Shown: piece by piece, positions 1-8,683 of the stretch
Layout of the letters: every line of letters begins with the position of its first letter
How positions within the stretch are numbered: the first letter of the stretch is position 1
Assembly: GCF_013694245.2 (NCBI RefSeq)
Contig: NZ_CP059322.2
Location: forward strand, 1,050,001-1,114,000
DNA length: 64,000 nucleotides
Direction: 5' to 3'
Source of the DNA: Micromonospora ferruginea
Lineage (GTDB): Bacteria > Actinomycetota > Actinomycetes > Mycobacteriales > Micromonosporaceae
The notes under the pieces: generated by a model
The model's input: the letters and a program-made list of their open reading frames with translations, nothing else
Databases searched by the model: none
Told to the model about the DNA's origin: nothing
Made by a program: the position numbers and the translations under genes

Positions 1-394
1 GGGCCACCGAGTCGACGTTCGTGGCCTTCCACTCGACGAGGACCGGATGCCCGGCGACCGGGTTGACGGTGGTCCCGGCCGGGCACGACGGCTTTTCGGC
101 GACCCGGAAGTAGACGATGGTCGGGCCGCCGGACCGTCCCTCGTCGCTGCCGGTGCCACCGTTCGCACGACCGCCGGTCGTGCCGCGGTCGCCGTCCGTC
201 GGCCCGGTGGCGGAGATGCGGGGTGCGACGCTCGCGGGCGCCGCCTCCGGTGTGGACGTAGCGGCGGTGGGAGCCTCGGACACGGTCGTGGTCGCGGTGG
301 ACTCCGCGGAGGTCGTCGGCGACGAACAGCCGGCCGCCGCCAGGGCGGCGACCATGACGGCGGCGGTGGGGCGGAGCAGGACTCGGGCGGGCAT
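1..394 (-). CDS. Secreted lipoprotein, C-terminus outside window
   Basis: The visible 131 codons begin with ATG at 394, behind a GGAG ribosome site (gaaggagtgacc). The N-terminus is a lipoprotein signal: basic MPAR, a hydrophobic alanine/valine stretch, and a lipobox ending LAAAGC that would place the lipidated cysteine near residue 22. A Thr/Ser/Ala/Pro-rich linker follows, as is usual for actinobacterial surface lipoproteins. A folded part then starts (PTIVYFRVAEKPSCPAG, then VLVEWKATNVDSV). This resembles the start of the Ig-like domains seen in actinobacterial lipoproteins, but too little is present to assign a family. The protein runs off the left edge, so its function is unknown. Confidence 0.75.
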   Translation of the reverse strand, partial: MPARVLLRPTAAVMVAALAAAGCSSPTTSAESTATTTVSEAPTAATSTPEAAPASVAPRISATGPTDGDRGTTGGRANGGTGSDEGRSGGPTIVYFRVAEKPSCPAGTTVNPVAGHPVLVEWKATNVDSVA

Positions 395-681
395 GGTCAC
401 TCCTTCGCGCGCCGCCGGCGGTCCGGGGCGACTGGATCTCACCGTAGGGCCGTCCGGCAACGCCGCCGCGACCTGCGGGGATGTTCGTGTGCTGGAGCAC
501 GGTCAAGCAGCTGACCGTCGAGGCCCGCCGGCCGGGGGCGATCTCGATCCCGGCCTGGATGACGGACGGCACGCGCGAGCAGCGACTGCGGGCTGCGGGG
601 CAGGCCGAGGCGAGGGCCGGCCGCTGAGGAGCGGGACCACCGGCCCGGCGACGCGGGCCGTCGCGCCGCGTCCCGCCATCC

Positions 682-1629
682 TCACGCCACCTGGGTACGC
701 CAGGTGCGCGACGGGTCGCTGTCGCACGTGTACTGGACGATGGCGACGTTGAGGCCGGTCGAGCCGCCGGCCGGCGAGAGGCAGAGGTTGCTGAGCACGT
801 TCTGGAAGCGGGTGTTGCCGGTGCCGTCGGTCAGCAGCCGCCATGCCCGTGCCGGGTTGCTGTCGCAGTAGAACTGCACGACGACGGTGTTCAGGGTGTC
901 GACGCCGCCGGCCGGGGACAGGCAGAAGCCGCTGTTCATGTTCTCCAGGAAGAACGTGGTGGTGCTCTTGCCGATCGGGCGGATGTTCCACAGGCGGGAA
1001 GGCGCGCGGTCGCAGTAGTACTGCACGGCGGTGGCATTGGCGGTCGTGCTGGCGCCGGCGACGGTCAGGCACAGACCGCCGGCATTGGCGTTGGACACCG
1101 CCTTGGCGGAGACGGTGTCCCAGGCGCGGGTCGGGTCGTCGTCGCAGGTGAACTGCACGATGGCGACGTTGGGGCCGGGATCGCCGCCGGCCGGGGACAG
1201 GCAGAGTTGGCTGGCGAGGTTACGCAGCGCGTAGTGGCCGCCCTTGGGCAGAAACGTCCACAGCCGTGACCGGTTCAGGTCACAGGTGGACTGGACGACC
1301 ACGACGTTGAGGCCGTTGCTGCCGCCGGCCGGTGACAGGCACAGGTGGGTGTAGACGTTGCGGATCTGGTACGAGAACGTCTCCTGATTGAGGACGAACT
1401 GCCAGTTGCGCGGGTTGTAGCCCTCGCAGGCGTACTGCACGATCGTGGTGCCCGACGCGGTGCTCGAGCCGGCGGGCGTGAGGCAGAGCCGGGTGCCGAC
1501 GTTCTGGATCTTCAGGACCGGCGGTGGCGGCTCCTCCGCGGCGGCCGGCGCGGCCACCAACGTGGAGCCCAGCAGGGCGAGCACGGCGGCCACGGACAGG
1601 ATGCGGCGACTACGACGGCTATCGGGCAT
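682..1629 (-). CDS. Secreted double ricin-type beta-trefoil lectin
   Basis: This 315-residue protein has a Sec signal peptide (MPDSRRSRRILSVAAVLALLG... ending APAAAEE). The rest is six consecutive repeats of about 43 residues, each carrying an LCL(S/T)PAG core, a (V/T)VQ..C strand and a closing Trp (RNW, RLW, RAW, RLW, RAW, RTW). Six repeats equal two ricin B beta-trefoil domains with no catalytic domain. Members of this fold bind sugars, so an extracellular carbohydrate-binding protein is likely. The ligand cannot be read from sequence. The Trp sits where the classical QxW motif lies, but the Gln is mostly replaced by Arg. The ATG at 1629 follows an AAGGGGGATC ribosome site. No partner enzyme is adjacent, so it probably acts alone at the surface. 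Confidence 0.85.
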   Translation of the reverse strand: MPDSRRSRRILSVAAVLALLGSTLVAAPAAAEEPPPPVLKIQNVGTRLCLTPAGSSTASGTTIVQYACEGYNPRNWQFVLNQETFSYQIRNVYTHLCLSPAGGSNGLNVVVVQSTCDLNRSRLWTFLPKGGHYALRNLASQLCLSPAGGDPGPNVAIVQFTCDDDPTRAWDTVSAKAVSNANAGGLCLTVAGASTTANATAVQYYCDRAPSRLWNIRPIGKSTTTFFLENMNSGFCLSPAGGVDTLNTVVVQFYCDSNPARAWRLLTDGTGNTRFQNVLSNLCLSPAGGSTGLNVAIVQYTCDSDPSRTWRTQVA

Positions 1630-1759
1630 GGTCGATCCCCCTTCGGTGACTCCGCATGCTAGAGCCCCCTGTCACCTCGACGGCGGGTGCGACGTGGGCG
1701 GTGCGGGTGGTGCGTGGCCGGCGAGCGTTAGCGCCTTGTGGACCAGGAAGCGGGCGCTG

Positions 1760-2434
1760 TCAGCAGGCCGCGCGTTGACCCGAGTGGTGGGTGCCGATCC
1801 GACCGACCACGGTCAGGTCGGTGAGAGCGGTGTTCGCCGCGCGTGCCACGTAGCACGAGTACCGGTGCTGGTTGATGACCTCCAGGTGAATGTGCGCCCC
1901 GCTGTCGCCGTTGACCTGGTAGCAGCTTGAGTACCGGAACCTGCCGGTCTCGCCGAGCTTGGTCCACGGTCCTACGGAGGCGCCGACGACGACCCCGCCG
2001 GGTTTGTTGTTCACGTGCATCACGTCCGCCCGGCCGATGACCTCGCCGGTTGTGGTGTCCCGCGCCTCGAGCCCGATCCGGTAGCCGCCGTCGGCGAGGT
2101 TGCCGGTCGCGCAGCCCGCGCGGACCGTCACCACGGTGACCGCGACCGGGTGCCCGGCCGCGGTCTTGGTGCCGAAGGGCGACACGACGGTGGCCCCGGG
2201 GGCTCGGTAGATGTCCACCGCCCAGTCGTTGGTGTAACCCCAGTTCGCGAACACGATGTGATGGCTGGCTGGACCGGACACACCGAATCGGTCCCAGGTG
2301 GACGTGCCCTGGATCGGCGGATAGACCCCGATCGTGTCGGCCGTGGCGTGTGCGCCGGCCGGTGCCGCCGGCGCGGCGGCGGCGCCCAGTGCGAGTGCGA
2401 GCGCGCCGAGGGTACGGGCGAGACGAGACCTCAT
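1760..2434 (-). CDS. Secreted M23/LytM-fold protein, altered zinc site
   Basis: The start is placed at the ATG at 2434, directly behind a TCCGGAGG ribosome site and followed by a clear signal peptide (MRSRLARTLGALALALGAAAAPAAPAGA). A longer open frame upstream lacks these features. The mature part of about 195 residues has the layout of a LytM/M23 peptidase: a DWAVDIYRAPGATVVSPFG strand region near residue 65 and an HIHLEV motif near residue 180. In active M23 enzymes the first motif is HxxxD and the last is HxH. Here the first His reads as Asp (DWAVD), so zinc binding and peptidase activity are uncertain. Two or more Cys pairs suggest disulfides. It may be a cell-wall-binding or degenerate peptidoglycan hydrolase. 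It is divergent from the subtilase gene at 2688. Confidence 0.65.
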   Translation of the reverse strand: MRSRLARTLGALALALGAAAAPAAPAGAHATADTIGVYPPIQGTSTWDRFGVSGPASHHIVFANWGYTNDWAVDIYRAPGATVVSPFGTKTAAGHPVAVTVVTVRAGCATGNLADGGYRIGLEARDTTTGEVIGRADVMHVNNKPGGVVVGASVGPWTKLGETGRFRYSSCYQVNGDSGAHIHLEVINQHRYSCYVARAANTALTDLTVVGRIGTHHSGQRAAC

Positions 2435-2467
2435 CGTGCCTCCGGAGGGGTGTGCGAGGCGGTACAT

Positions 2468-2485
2468 GTCGATCAATTGATCGAC
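2468..2485. promoter_or_regulatory. Perfect 18-bp palindrome, candidate operator
   Basis: GTCGATCAATTGATCGAC is a perfect inverted repeat with an AT-rich centre. It lies between the divergent starts of the M23-like gene (2434) and the subtilase gene (2688), 34 bases upstream of the former. A weaker related run (ATCGTCGACAGATG...ATCGAC) lies about 80 bases further on. Position and symmetry suggest a repressor or activator site for one or both secreted-protein genes. The regulator is unknown. Confidence 0.45.
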
Positions 2486-2687
2486 GAAGATGGATGAGAG
2501 TATCGCCTCCGACCGCGCGTCGGGAGAGGCCGACCCCATAAACAGTTTTGAGCGGGCACATCGTCGACAGATGTTTATCGACCTGTCGCCGCCGGCACAC
2601 CCACTCCTACCGTTCCGACACAGCCCTCCGGGTCTCCCCGTCGCCGGGACGCGACCCCCCGGAGTCGGCATGAGGAGGAGATCACCC

Positions 2688-4631
2688 GTGTCGCTACGAC
2701 TCGCCGCCGCCGGTCTCACGCTGGGCGTGGCACTGGCCGGCATCGTCGGCGTCGGCGGACCGGCCCAGGCCGATCCGACCGGTGTCATCCGGAACGCGGA
2801 CAGCACGAACGCGGTGGCCGGCCGCTACATCGTGACCCTGAAGGACACCGGGCTCTCCCGGGCGGTGCTCGACAACCGCGCCCGAGAGCTGACCGGTCGC
2901 TTCGGCGCCCGGACCCGCCACGTGTACGGGTCCGCGCTGACCGGCTTCTCGGCTGAGATGTCCGCGCGCCAGGCCGCCCGCCTGGCCGCCGATCCGACCG
3001 TCTCCGTGGTCGAACAGGTGCAGCGCATCGAGGTGTCGGACACCCAGAGCAACCCGCCGAACTGGGGTGACGACCGGATCGACCAGCGGAGCCTGCCGTT
3101 GGACCGGTCGTTCACCTACCCGTCCGGGGCCGGGCAGGGCGTCACCGTCTACGTCCTGGACACCGGCATCAACGCCAACCACACCGAGTTCACCGGCCGG
3201 GTCCGCCAGGGCACCGACGTCGTCGACGGCGACAGCACCCCGCAGGACTGCCACGGGCACGGTACGCACGTGGCCGGCACAGCGGTGGGAAGCACGTACG
3301 GCGTCGCGAAGAAGGCGGCGGTGGTGTCGGTGCGGGTGCTCAACTGCCAGGGCACCGGCACCAACGACGACCTGATCGCCGGGATCAACTGGGTTCGTGC
3401 CAACGCGCAGAAGCCGGCGGTGGCCAACTACAGCATCGGCTGCGGCAGCCGGTGCTCCAGCCAGGCGATGGACAGCGCCGTCACCAGCCTGATCGGTTCC
3501 GGCGTGCAGTTCGTGCAGGCGGCCGGGAACTCGTCCGACGACGCCTGCTACTACAGCCCGCAGGCGGTCGCGGCGGCTGTCACCGTCGGCAACAGCACCA
3601 GTTCCGACGGGCGCAACAGCAGCAGCAACTACGGCTCCTGCCTCGACCTGTTCGCCCCCGGCACCAGCATCGTCTCCGCCTCGTACGCCAGCAACACCGG
3701 CAGCGCGACGATGACCGGGACCTCGATGGCCTCGCCACATGTGGCCGGCGCCGCCGCGCTCTACCTGGGCGCCAACCCGTCCGCCACGCCCGCCCAGGTG
3801 CGGGCCGCGTTGGTGGACAACGGCACCACCGGCAAGATCACCAGTGCGGGCAGCGGATCGCCGAACGTGCTGCTCTACACCGGCTTCCTCGGCGGCACCG
3901 ACCCCGCGCCGGAGGCCCCGACGGTGACCGGGCCGGGTGACCAGACCTCCGCCCTCGGGCAGGCGGTCGACCTCCAGTTGCGCGGCAGCGGCGGCACCAC
4001 GCCGTACACGTGGAGCGCCTCCGGCCTGCCGGCGGGGCTGGCGATCGGCGCCACGACCGGCCGCATCACCGGCACCGCCACGGCGGCGGGCACCACGACG
4101 GTGACGGTGACGCTCACCGACGCGGCGTCGCGCTCCGGGACCGCCACCTTCCGCTGGACGGTGACCGGCGGTGGCGGCTGCACGTCGGCCCAGGTGGTCG
4201 GCAACCCGGGCTTCGAGAACGGCACCACGCCCTGGACGGCCACGACGAACGTGATCGGCACCTGGGCGGCGCAGCCGGCCCGCTCCGGCAGTCGCAACGC
4301 CTGGTTGAACGGCGGCGGCACGGTGCAGACCGACACGGTTTCGCAGCAGGTGACGATCCCGGCCGGATGCACGACCGCGACCCTGCGCCTCTGGATACGG
4401 ATCACCACCGCGGAGTACGAGAACCTCGCGTACGACACGTTGACCGTCAGCTACGGCGGCGCCACCGTGGCCCGCTACTCCAACCTCGACCGCACCGGCG
4501 GGTACGTGGAGAAGGTGATCGACCTCAGCGGATACGTCGGCCGGACCGCCGCGCTCACGTTCACCGGTGTCGAGGACTGGTCGTACCAGACCAGCTTCGC
4601 GCTCGACGACGTCACGGTCACCGTCGGCTGA
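2688..4631 (+). CDS. Secreted S8 subtilisin-like protease with C-terminal tail
   Basis: The start is put at the GTG at 2688, which follows AGGAGGAG with a 7-base gap; an in-frame ATG at 2670 is the alternative. The 647-residue product has a signal peptide, an I9-type propeptide (YIVTLKDTG...) and an S8 catalytic domain. The triad is visible: Asp in VLDTGIN (about residue 156), His in GHGTHVAGT (about 190) and Ser in GTSMASPHVAG (about 345), with the oxyanion Asn in AAGNSS. After a short linker comes an Ig-like putative carbohydrate or matrix domain (QTSALGQAVDLQL...GLPAGLAI), then a Cys-bounded jelly-roll domain (VVGNPGFENGTTPW...LDDVTVTV). It is an exported protease that self-processes, probably degradative. 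The tail probably anchors it to a substrate or the wall. Confidence 0.93.
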   Translation: MSLRLAAAGLTLGVALAGIVGVGGPAQADPTGVIRNADSTNAVAGRYIVTLKDTGLSRAVLDNRARELTGRFGARTRHVYGSALTGFSAEMSARQAARLAADPTVSVVEQVQRIEVSDTQSNPPNWGDDRIDQRSLPLDRSFTYPSGAGQGVTVYVLDTGINANHTEFTGRVRQGTDVVDGDSTPQDCHGHGTHVAGTAVGSTYGVAKKAAVVSVRVLNCQGTGTNDDLIAGINWVRANAQKPAVANYSIGCGSRCSSQAMDSAVTSLIGSGVQFVQAAGNSSDDACYYSPQAVAAAVTVGNSTSSDGRNSSSNYGSCLDLFAPGTSIVSASYASNTGSATMTGTSMASPHVAGAAALYLGANPSATPAQVRAALVDNGTTGKITSAGSGSPNVLLYTGFLGGTDPAPEAPTVTGPGDQTSALGQAVDLQLRGSGGTTPYTWSASGLPAGLAIGATTGRITGTATAAGTTTVTVTLTDAASRSGTATFRWTVTGGGGCTSAQVVGNPGFENGTTPWTATTNVIGTWAAQPARSGSRNAWLNGGGTVQTDTVSQQVTIPAGCTTATLRLWIRITTAEYENLAYDTLTVSYGGATVARYSNLDRTGGYVEKVIDLSGYVGRTAALTFTGVEDWSYQTSFALDDVTVTVG

Positions 4632-4645
4632 TCAGTGCCGGAGGT

Positions 4646-4679
4646 GGGAGTGGGCGGCGGACCCGGGCCGCTCACTCCC
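4646..4679. terminator. Hairpin between convergent genes
   Basis: GGGAGTGGGCGGC pairs with GCCGCTCACTCCC (13-bp stem with one mismatch, 8-base loop). It begins 14 bases after the subtilase stop and overlaps the last codons of the convergent HTH gene. It probably terminates the plus-strand transcript and possibly both. It has no T-run, which is usual in high-GC actinobacteria. Confidence 0.55.
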
Positions 4680-5607
4680 ACTCCCACCGCATGCCCACGA
4701 TCCCGGGCGGAATGTCGGAGGCGATCAGGTGGGCGCCGTGGGTGGAACCGATCCACGCCTCCCAGACGCCCTGGTCGGGGGCGTCCAGACCGCGACGCTC
4801 GAACCGGTGGCAGCGGGCCGGCACGGCGTCGTGGTCGAACTGCACCTGGAGCACGTACTCGCCGACCGGCGTCGAGAAGGCCCGGTAGTAGTTGTCGGTG
4901 GGGCGCTGCGAGTCGCTGAGGAACTCGTACTCGAGGACGACCGAGTCGCCCCGCGCCAACATGCGATCGAAGACGATCTCCGCGACCAGGATGCCCGACC
5001 CGGGATCTGAGCGGACCCGGCCGATGCGGCAGTTGCGTACCGCGTTGATCCGGGTCGTCGCGGCCGGGTCGTCGGTGCGGAAGATGCCCACCGTCCGCGA
5101 CACCCGGTCGGTGTTGGCCCGCAGGACCTGGCGACAGACGAGACTGATCTCCTGACGGCGGACACCGACCTGGTAGAGATCGTGCAGGCTCAGTCGGGTC
5201 AGCTCGTGGTAGAGCCAGCGGTCGACCTCGGCGATCATCCTGGCCAGCCCGATGCGATCGCGGAACAGCCGGTCGATCTCGATGGTCCCGGGCGGCTGAC
5301 TCAACCACCGGCCGCGCGGGCGCCGCGGTCCGAGCTGCACGATCAGCGACTCGGACGGCAGGTCGAGGATCTTCTCCAGCAGCCGCACCGCCCGGATCGA
5401 GTCCGGACGTTCCGGCCGGCTACGACCACGCCGCCAGTAGCTCAAGGTGGTGAGACTGACACCGACTCCCGCTGCCGACAGCCGTTCCTGGATCTCCTCC
5501 AGCTTCAGCCCGCGATCCTCGATGGCCAGATGGAGCGCCGCCGAGAACGGGCCGGTCCGCAGCGCGTGCGCCAGGTCCCGGCCCAACTCCTCCCGGGGCC
5601 TGTCCAT
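4672..5607 (-). CDS. XRE-like HTH regulator with beta-rich C-terminal domain
   Basis: The first roughly 80 residues form a helix-turn-helix of XRE type: LKLEEIQERLSAAGVGVSLTTLSYWRRGRSRPERP, with the recognition helix at TTLSYWRRG. The remaining roughly 220 residues are predicted mostly beta (for example EAWIGSTHGAHLIASDIPPG near the end) and match no named ligand-binding domain that I recognise. The C-terminal WEWE ends cleanly. It is divergent from the Tat dioxygenase gene at 5773, so it may control that gene from the 165-base gap between them. Targets and ligand are unknown. The ATG at 5607 is the only plausible start seen. Confidence 0.7.
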   Translation of the reverse strand: MDRPREELGRDLAHALRTGPFSAALHLAIEDRGLKLEEIQERLSAAGVGVSLTTLSYWRRGRSRPERPDSIRAVRLLEKILDLPSESLIVQLGPRRPRGRWLSQPPGTIEIDRLFRDRIGLARMIAEVDRWLYHELTRLSLHDLYQVGVRRQEISLVCRQVLRANTDRVSRTVGIFRTDDPAATTRINAVRNCRIGRVRSDPGSGILVAEIVFDRMLARGDSVVLEYEFLSDSQRPTDNYYRAFSTPVGEYVLQVQFDHDAVPARCHRFERRGLDAPDQGVWEAWIGSTHGAHLIASDIPPGIVGMRWEWE

Positions 5608-5772
5608 GGTGGCGAGTATCGCTACGCCGGGCCCGGTGCGCCACCTCGACGGTCGGCCCGGCTGGGGATCTCTCCGCTCGCGGGCCGACAGGTGGCTGAC
5701 AGCTCAGGCTGACCGGCGGCCCAAGAACCCCGCCTAGCGTGGCCCGCATCCGCCCGATGTAAGGAGCACGCC

Positions 5773-6756
5773 ATGATTGATGATGAGCGACCCGGGACGT
5801 ACCAGGGCCGAGCGCTTCCGCGGCCCGGCGAGGATCTCGTCGATCAGGGGTTGGCCTTTGACGTCGGCACTTTGCTGTCCCGGCGTCGGGTGCTGGGGTT
5901 GCTCGGGCTCGGCGCCGCGGGGCTCGGTCTCGCCGCCTGCGGCACCGGCAGCGGCGACGCCGCCACGGCTACGACCGGCGTCGCGGGTGGTGGTTCCGGG
6001 CTGACCGAGATCCCGGAGGAGACGAACGGCCCCTACCCCGCCGACGGCACCAACGGGCCGAACGTCCTCGAGCGCAGTGGCGTGATCCGCAGGGACATCA
6101 CCGGCAGCTTCGGTGCCAGCACCACCAAGGCCCCGGGCATCGCGATGACGCTGACGCTGACCGTGCTGAACATGGCCGAGGGTGGCTCCCCGTTCACCGG
6201 GGTCGCGGTGTACGTCTGGCAGTGTGACCGGGACGGCGCCTACTCGATGTACAGCGCGGGCCTGGAGAACGAGAACTACCTGCGCGGCGTCCAGATCGCC
6301 GACGGTGACGGCGCCGTCGTCTTCGACAGCATCTTTCCCGCCTGCTACCCCGGCCGATGGCCTCACGTGCACTTCGAGGTCTACCCGGACATGGCCGGCA
6401 TCGGCGACGCGGGAAAACGCCTCGCCACCTCACAGGTCGCCCTGCCTCAGAGGACCTGCGATGCCGTGTACGCCACCACCGGCTACGAGCGCTCCGTGGC
6501 CACGCTCGCCGACCTGACGCTCGCCACCGACAACGTCTTCGGTGACGACGGTGGCGCCCACCAGATCGGCGCGGTCACCGGCGACGTGAACACCGGCTTC
6601 CGGGTCGCGCTCACCGTCCCCGTCGACCCGAGCACCACCCCCGACGGCGGCAGCGCCCCCGGTGGGACCGGCGGGCCGGGCGCTCCCCCGGGGCAGGGTG
6701 ACCGGCCCGGCGGCTCGGCGCTTCCGGGCCGGCCAGGCCCGAGCGTCTCTCCGTGA
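5773..6756 (+). CDS. Tat-exported lipoprotein intradiol ring-cleavage dioxygenase
   Basis: This 327-residue protein follows an AAGGAG ribosome site. After about 38 residues a twin-arginine signal (SRRRVLGLLGLGAAGLGLAAC) ends in a lipobox Cys, so it should fold in the cytoplasm and be lipidated outside. The catalytic core resembles intradiol (catechol/protocatechuate) dioxygenases: NGPYPADGTNGPN, VYVWQCDRDGAYSMY and ACYPGRWPHVHFEVY. In this family Fe(III) is held by two Tyr and two His, and the YPGRWPHVH motif supplies a Tyr and the His-x-His. The enzyme would open a catechol ring between its hydroxyls. The substrate is unknown. The last roughly 45 residues are Gly/Pro/Ser-rich and look like a disordered tail. 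Confidence 0.85.
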   Translation: MIDDERPGTYQGRALPRPGEDLVDQGLAFDVGTLLSRRRVLGLLGLGAAGLGLAACGTGSGDAATATTGVAGGGSGLTEIPEETNGPYPADGTNGPNVLERSGVIRRDITGSFGASTTKAPGIAMTLTLTVLNMAEGGSPFTGVAVYVWQCDRDGAYSMYSAGLENENYLRGVQIADGDGAVVFDSIFPACYPGRWPHVHFEVYPDMAGIGDAGKRLATSQVALPQRTCDAVYATTGYERSVATLADLTLATDNVFGDDGGAHQIGAVTGDVNTGFRVALTVPVDPSTTPDGGSAPGGTGGPGAPPGQGDRPGGSALPGRPGPSVSP

Positions 6757-7083
6757 CTCTCGAAGGTGATCGCGGTGTCCGGCCTCCCAGCAGCAGTAGC
6801 GGCGGCGAGGGCCAGTCTTGTCTGGGTGGTCAGGGTGAGTCCGGGGGTGAAGGTCTGCTGCTGGGTGCCGGTGCAGTGGACCGTTCCCGCGGCGGCCATG
6901 GCAGGGTCGCCGGTCCTGGCGTATCGATATTCGTTTGGTTCGTCGTTCCTCGCGCCATCTGACGGTGAGCCGTTCCGCCGGAGGTATCAACCTCGTCGCG
7001 CCGCGCTCCTGAATAGCGTCACGCGTCGGCCCGGCAGCGACAACGCCGGGTCGGCGGTCCCCCGACGATGGGAGAAGCCTGTC
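6757..7083. other. Intergenic region, no gene supported
   Basis: These 327 bases separate the dioxygenase from the next secreted protein. One open frame runs through, but it has no ribosome site and no plausible protein. A relatively AT-rich patch near 6915-6945 (gtatcgatattcgtttggttcg) could hold the promoter of the downstream gene. No hairpin or RNA gene was seen. Confidence 0.5.
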
Positions 7084-8112
7084 ATGGGCATCGCAGGAAG
7101 ACGTGTCCGCCGCTCGGCGCTGGCCGTGCTCACCGGCACGGCGTTGGCCGCCCTGCTGGCGGTCACCACGGCCGCCGCCGCGCCGGTCGAGGCGCGGCAG
7201 GACAGGGCCGCGGCGGCTCGCACCGACGTCTACATCCGGGACGTGGCCGCCGATGTCGGCGTCCAACCCCACTCGTTCAATCCGCTGTGGGCCAGCCCCG
7301 ACATCAAGGTCTGCCCGACCGCCGTCGAGTGTGCCGTCAGCCAGAACCCGATCGTCGGCGTCACCAACTACATCTTCGTCAAGCTGCGGAACCCCGGTCC
7401 GTACGGCTTCGGCACCGACAGCGGCGTGCTGCGGATCTACCGGACGACGCCGGGTGGTGGTGCGGTCTGGCCCACGCACTGGACCCAGATCGGCGCGACG
7501 AACGTGACCGTCTTCGCCGGCACCACGACCGTGACGATCCCGTGGACCGGGGTGCCCGGCCCGGGCCACTTCTGCCTGCTGGCGAGATGGGTGTCGGCCA
7601 CCGATCCGATGACCTTCGAGGGGCCGGACATCAGCACCAACACCCGTAACAACAACAACATCGCTTGGCGCAACGTCGACTCGGTGCGGCTCGTCGCGGG
7701 CGGGACGCCGGCCGTGCGTCCGTTCGCCATCGGCAATTCGCTCCGGGTGGCGACCAAGAACGACCTGGTCTTCACGCAGCCGGGGGAGCCGATCCAGGGC
7801 GTGGGCGGTCGGGTCATCGCCGATCTCGGGCCGACCCTCTTCGAGCGGTGGCAGGCCGGCGGCAGGGTCGGCACCGGCGTACGCGAGATCGGCAAGAACC
7901 AGTTGGAGATCGTCGAACCGGCGAAGGCCAGCATCGGCAACCTGCTGCTGCAACCGGGTGAACGGGTCGAGTTCTCTCTCACCTTCGCGGCGGCCGTCGC
8001 GTCGGACAAGGAGTTCGCGCTCGACGTGACCCAGTTCGGCCCGGACACGAGCGGTGCGGAGCGGACCGACCTCGGTGGTGTGGAGTACCTGATCGGCGTC
8101 GGGCGACAGTAA
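7084..8112 (+). CDS. Secreted beta-rich protein of unknown function
   Basis: The ATG at 7084 (ribosome site GGGAGAAG) opens a Sec signal peptide (MGIAGRRVRRSALAVLTGTALAALLAVTTAAAAPVEA). The 342-residue product starts its mature part with TDVYIRDVAADVGVQP, followed by strands typical of CARDB/Ig-like extracellular domains (VKLRNPGPYGFGTDSGVLRIY; VTIPWTGVPGPGHFCLLARW). The asparagine cluster TRNNNNIAWRNVD precedes a second half with another sandwich-like pattern. It has no catalytic motif. I do not recognise the family; an adhesive or carbohydrate-binding role is possible. It stands alone, and about 110 bases follow before the convergent neighbour. Confidence 0.7.
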   Translation: MGIAGRRVRRSALAVLTGTALAALLAVTTAAAAPVEARQDRAAAARTDVYIRDVAADVGVQPHSFNPLWASPDIKVCPTAVECAVSQNPIVGVTNYIFVKLRNPGPYGFGTDSGVLRIYRTTPGGGAVWPTHWTQIGATNVTVFAGTTTVTIPWTGVPGPGHFCLLARWVSATDPMTFEGPDISTNTRNNNNIAWRNVDSVRLVAGGTPAVRPFAIGNSLRVATKNDLVFTQPGEPIQGVGGRVIADLGPTLFERWQAGGRVGTGVREIGKNQLEIVEPAKASIGNLLLQPGERVEFSLTFAAAVASDKEFALDVTQFGPDTSGAERTDLGGVEYLIGVGRQ

Positions 8113-8221
8113 CTCCGGCACTGGCGGGGGTCGTGGGCCCGGGCAGCCCGCGGCTCCCGTCGCCGCGCTCGTCGGGACGGTCCGGGCGTCCCGGCGAGCC
8201 GCCATTGCGGTGGATGTCGGG

Positions 8222-8683
8222 TCAGCGCAGGGAGACCCAGGTGGTGGCCACCTCGTACTCGTCGGTGTGGGCACGCAGCCGGACCGGGCCGGGTGGGGGA
8301 GCGCCCAGCGAGAAGAAGCCCACCGCGTCGACCTGAACCTGCGCGTACGTGCCCGAGGCGGTCTGCGCGGACACCCGTCCACCCCCGGGCGGGGAGAGTT
8401 GGCCGACGATGCCGGCTTCGGTCACCTCGATCTCCAGCGTCACCACGGTACTGCGGAACGACAGCGTTCGCGTCGACCCGGCCGACCGGGTCAGCGCCGG
8501 CACCGTGTCGCACGCCGAGTCGAACGTCAGCTCGGCGAGCGCCACCCCCGGCTCGATGTCTCGCCAGGCGAATGCCGCCCGGGCGGTGGCCAGGAACTCC
8601 TCCGGGACCGATCCGGCCTCCCGCAGGGCCGCACCCAGCTCGGCGGTCAGGGCCGCGTCATCGGCCGGCGGCAACTGCTCCAT
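8222..8683 (-). CDS. Hypothetical protein coupled to sigma factor
   Basis: The 153-residue product (MEQLPPADDAALTAELGAALREAG...) is cytoplasmic by sequence, with an acidic helical N-terminus of about 45 residues and a beta-rich remainder (ALAELTFDSACDTVPALTR; VTLEIEVTEAGIVGQLSP; YAQVQVDAVGFFSLGAPPPGP). Its start overlaps the end of the sigma-factor gene by 26 bases, so the two are translated together. That position is common for sigma-factor modulators, but it has neither the HxxxCxxC zinc motif of anti-sigma factors nor a membrane helix. Similar small proteins accompany CHAT/sigma modules in actinobacteria, as far as I recall. The role as a regulatory partner is inference. Confidence 0.6.
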   Translation of the reverse strand: MEQLPPADDAALTAELGAALREAGSVPEEFLATARAAFAWRDIEPGVALAELTFDSACDTVPALTRSAGSTRTLSFRSTVVTLEIEVTEAGIVGQLSPPGGGRVSAQTASGTYAQVQVDAVGFFSLGAPPPGPVRLRAHTDEYEVATTWVSLR

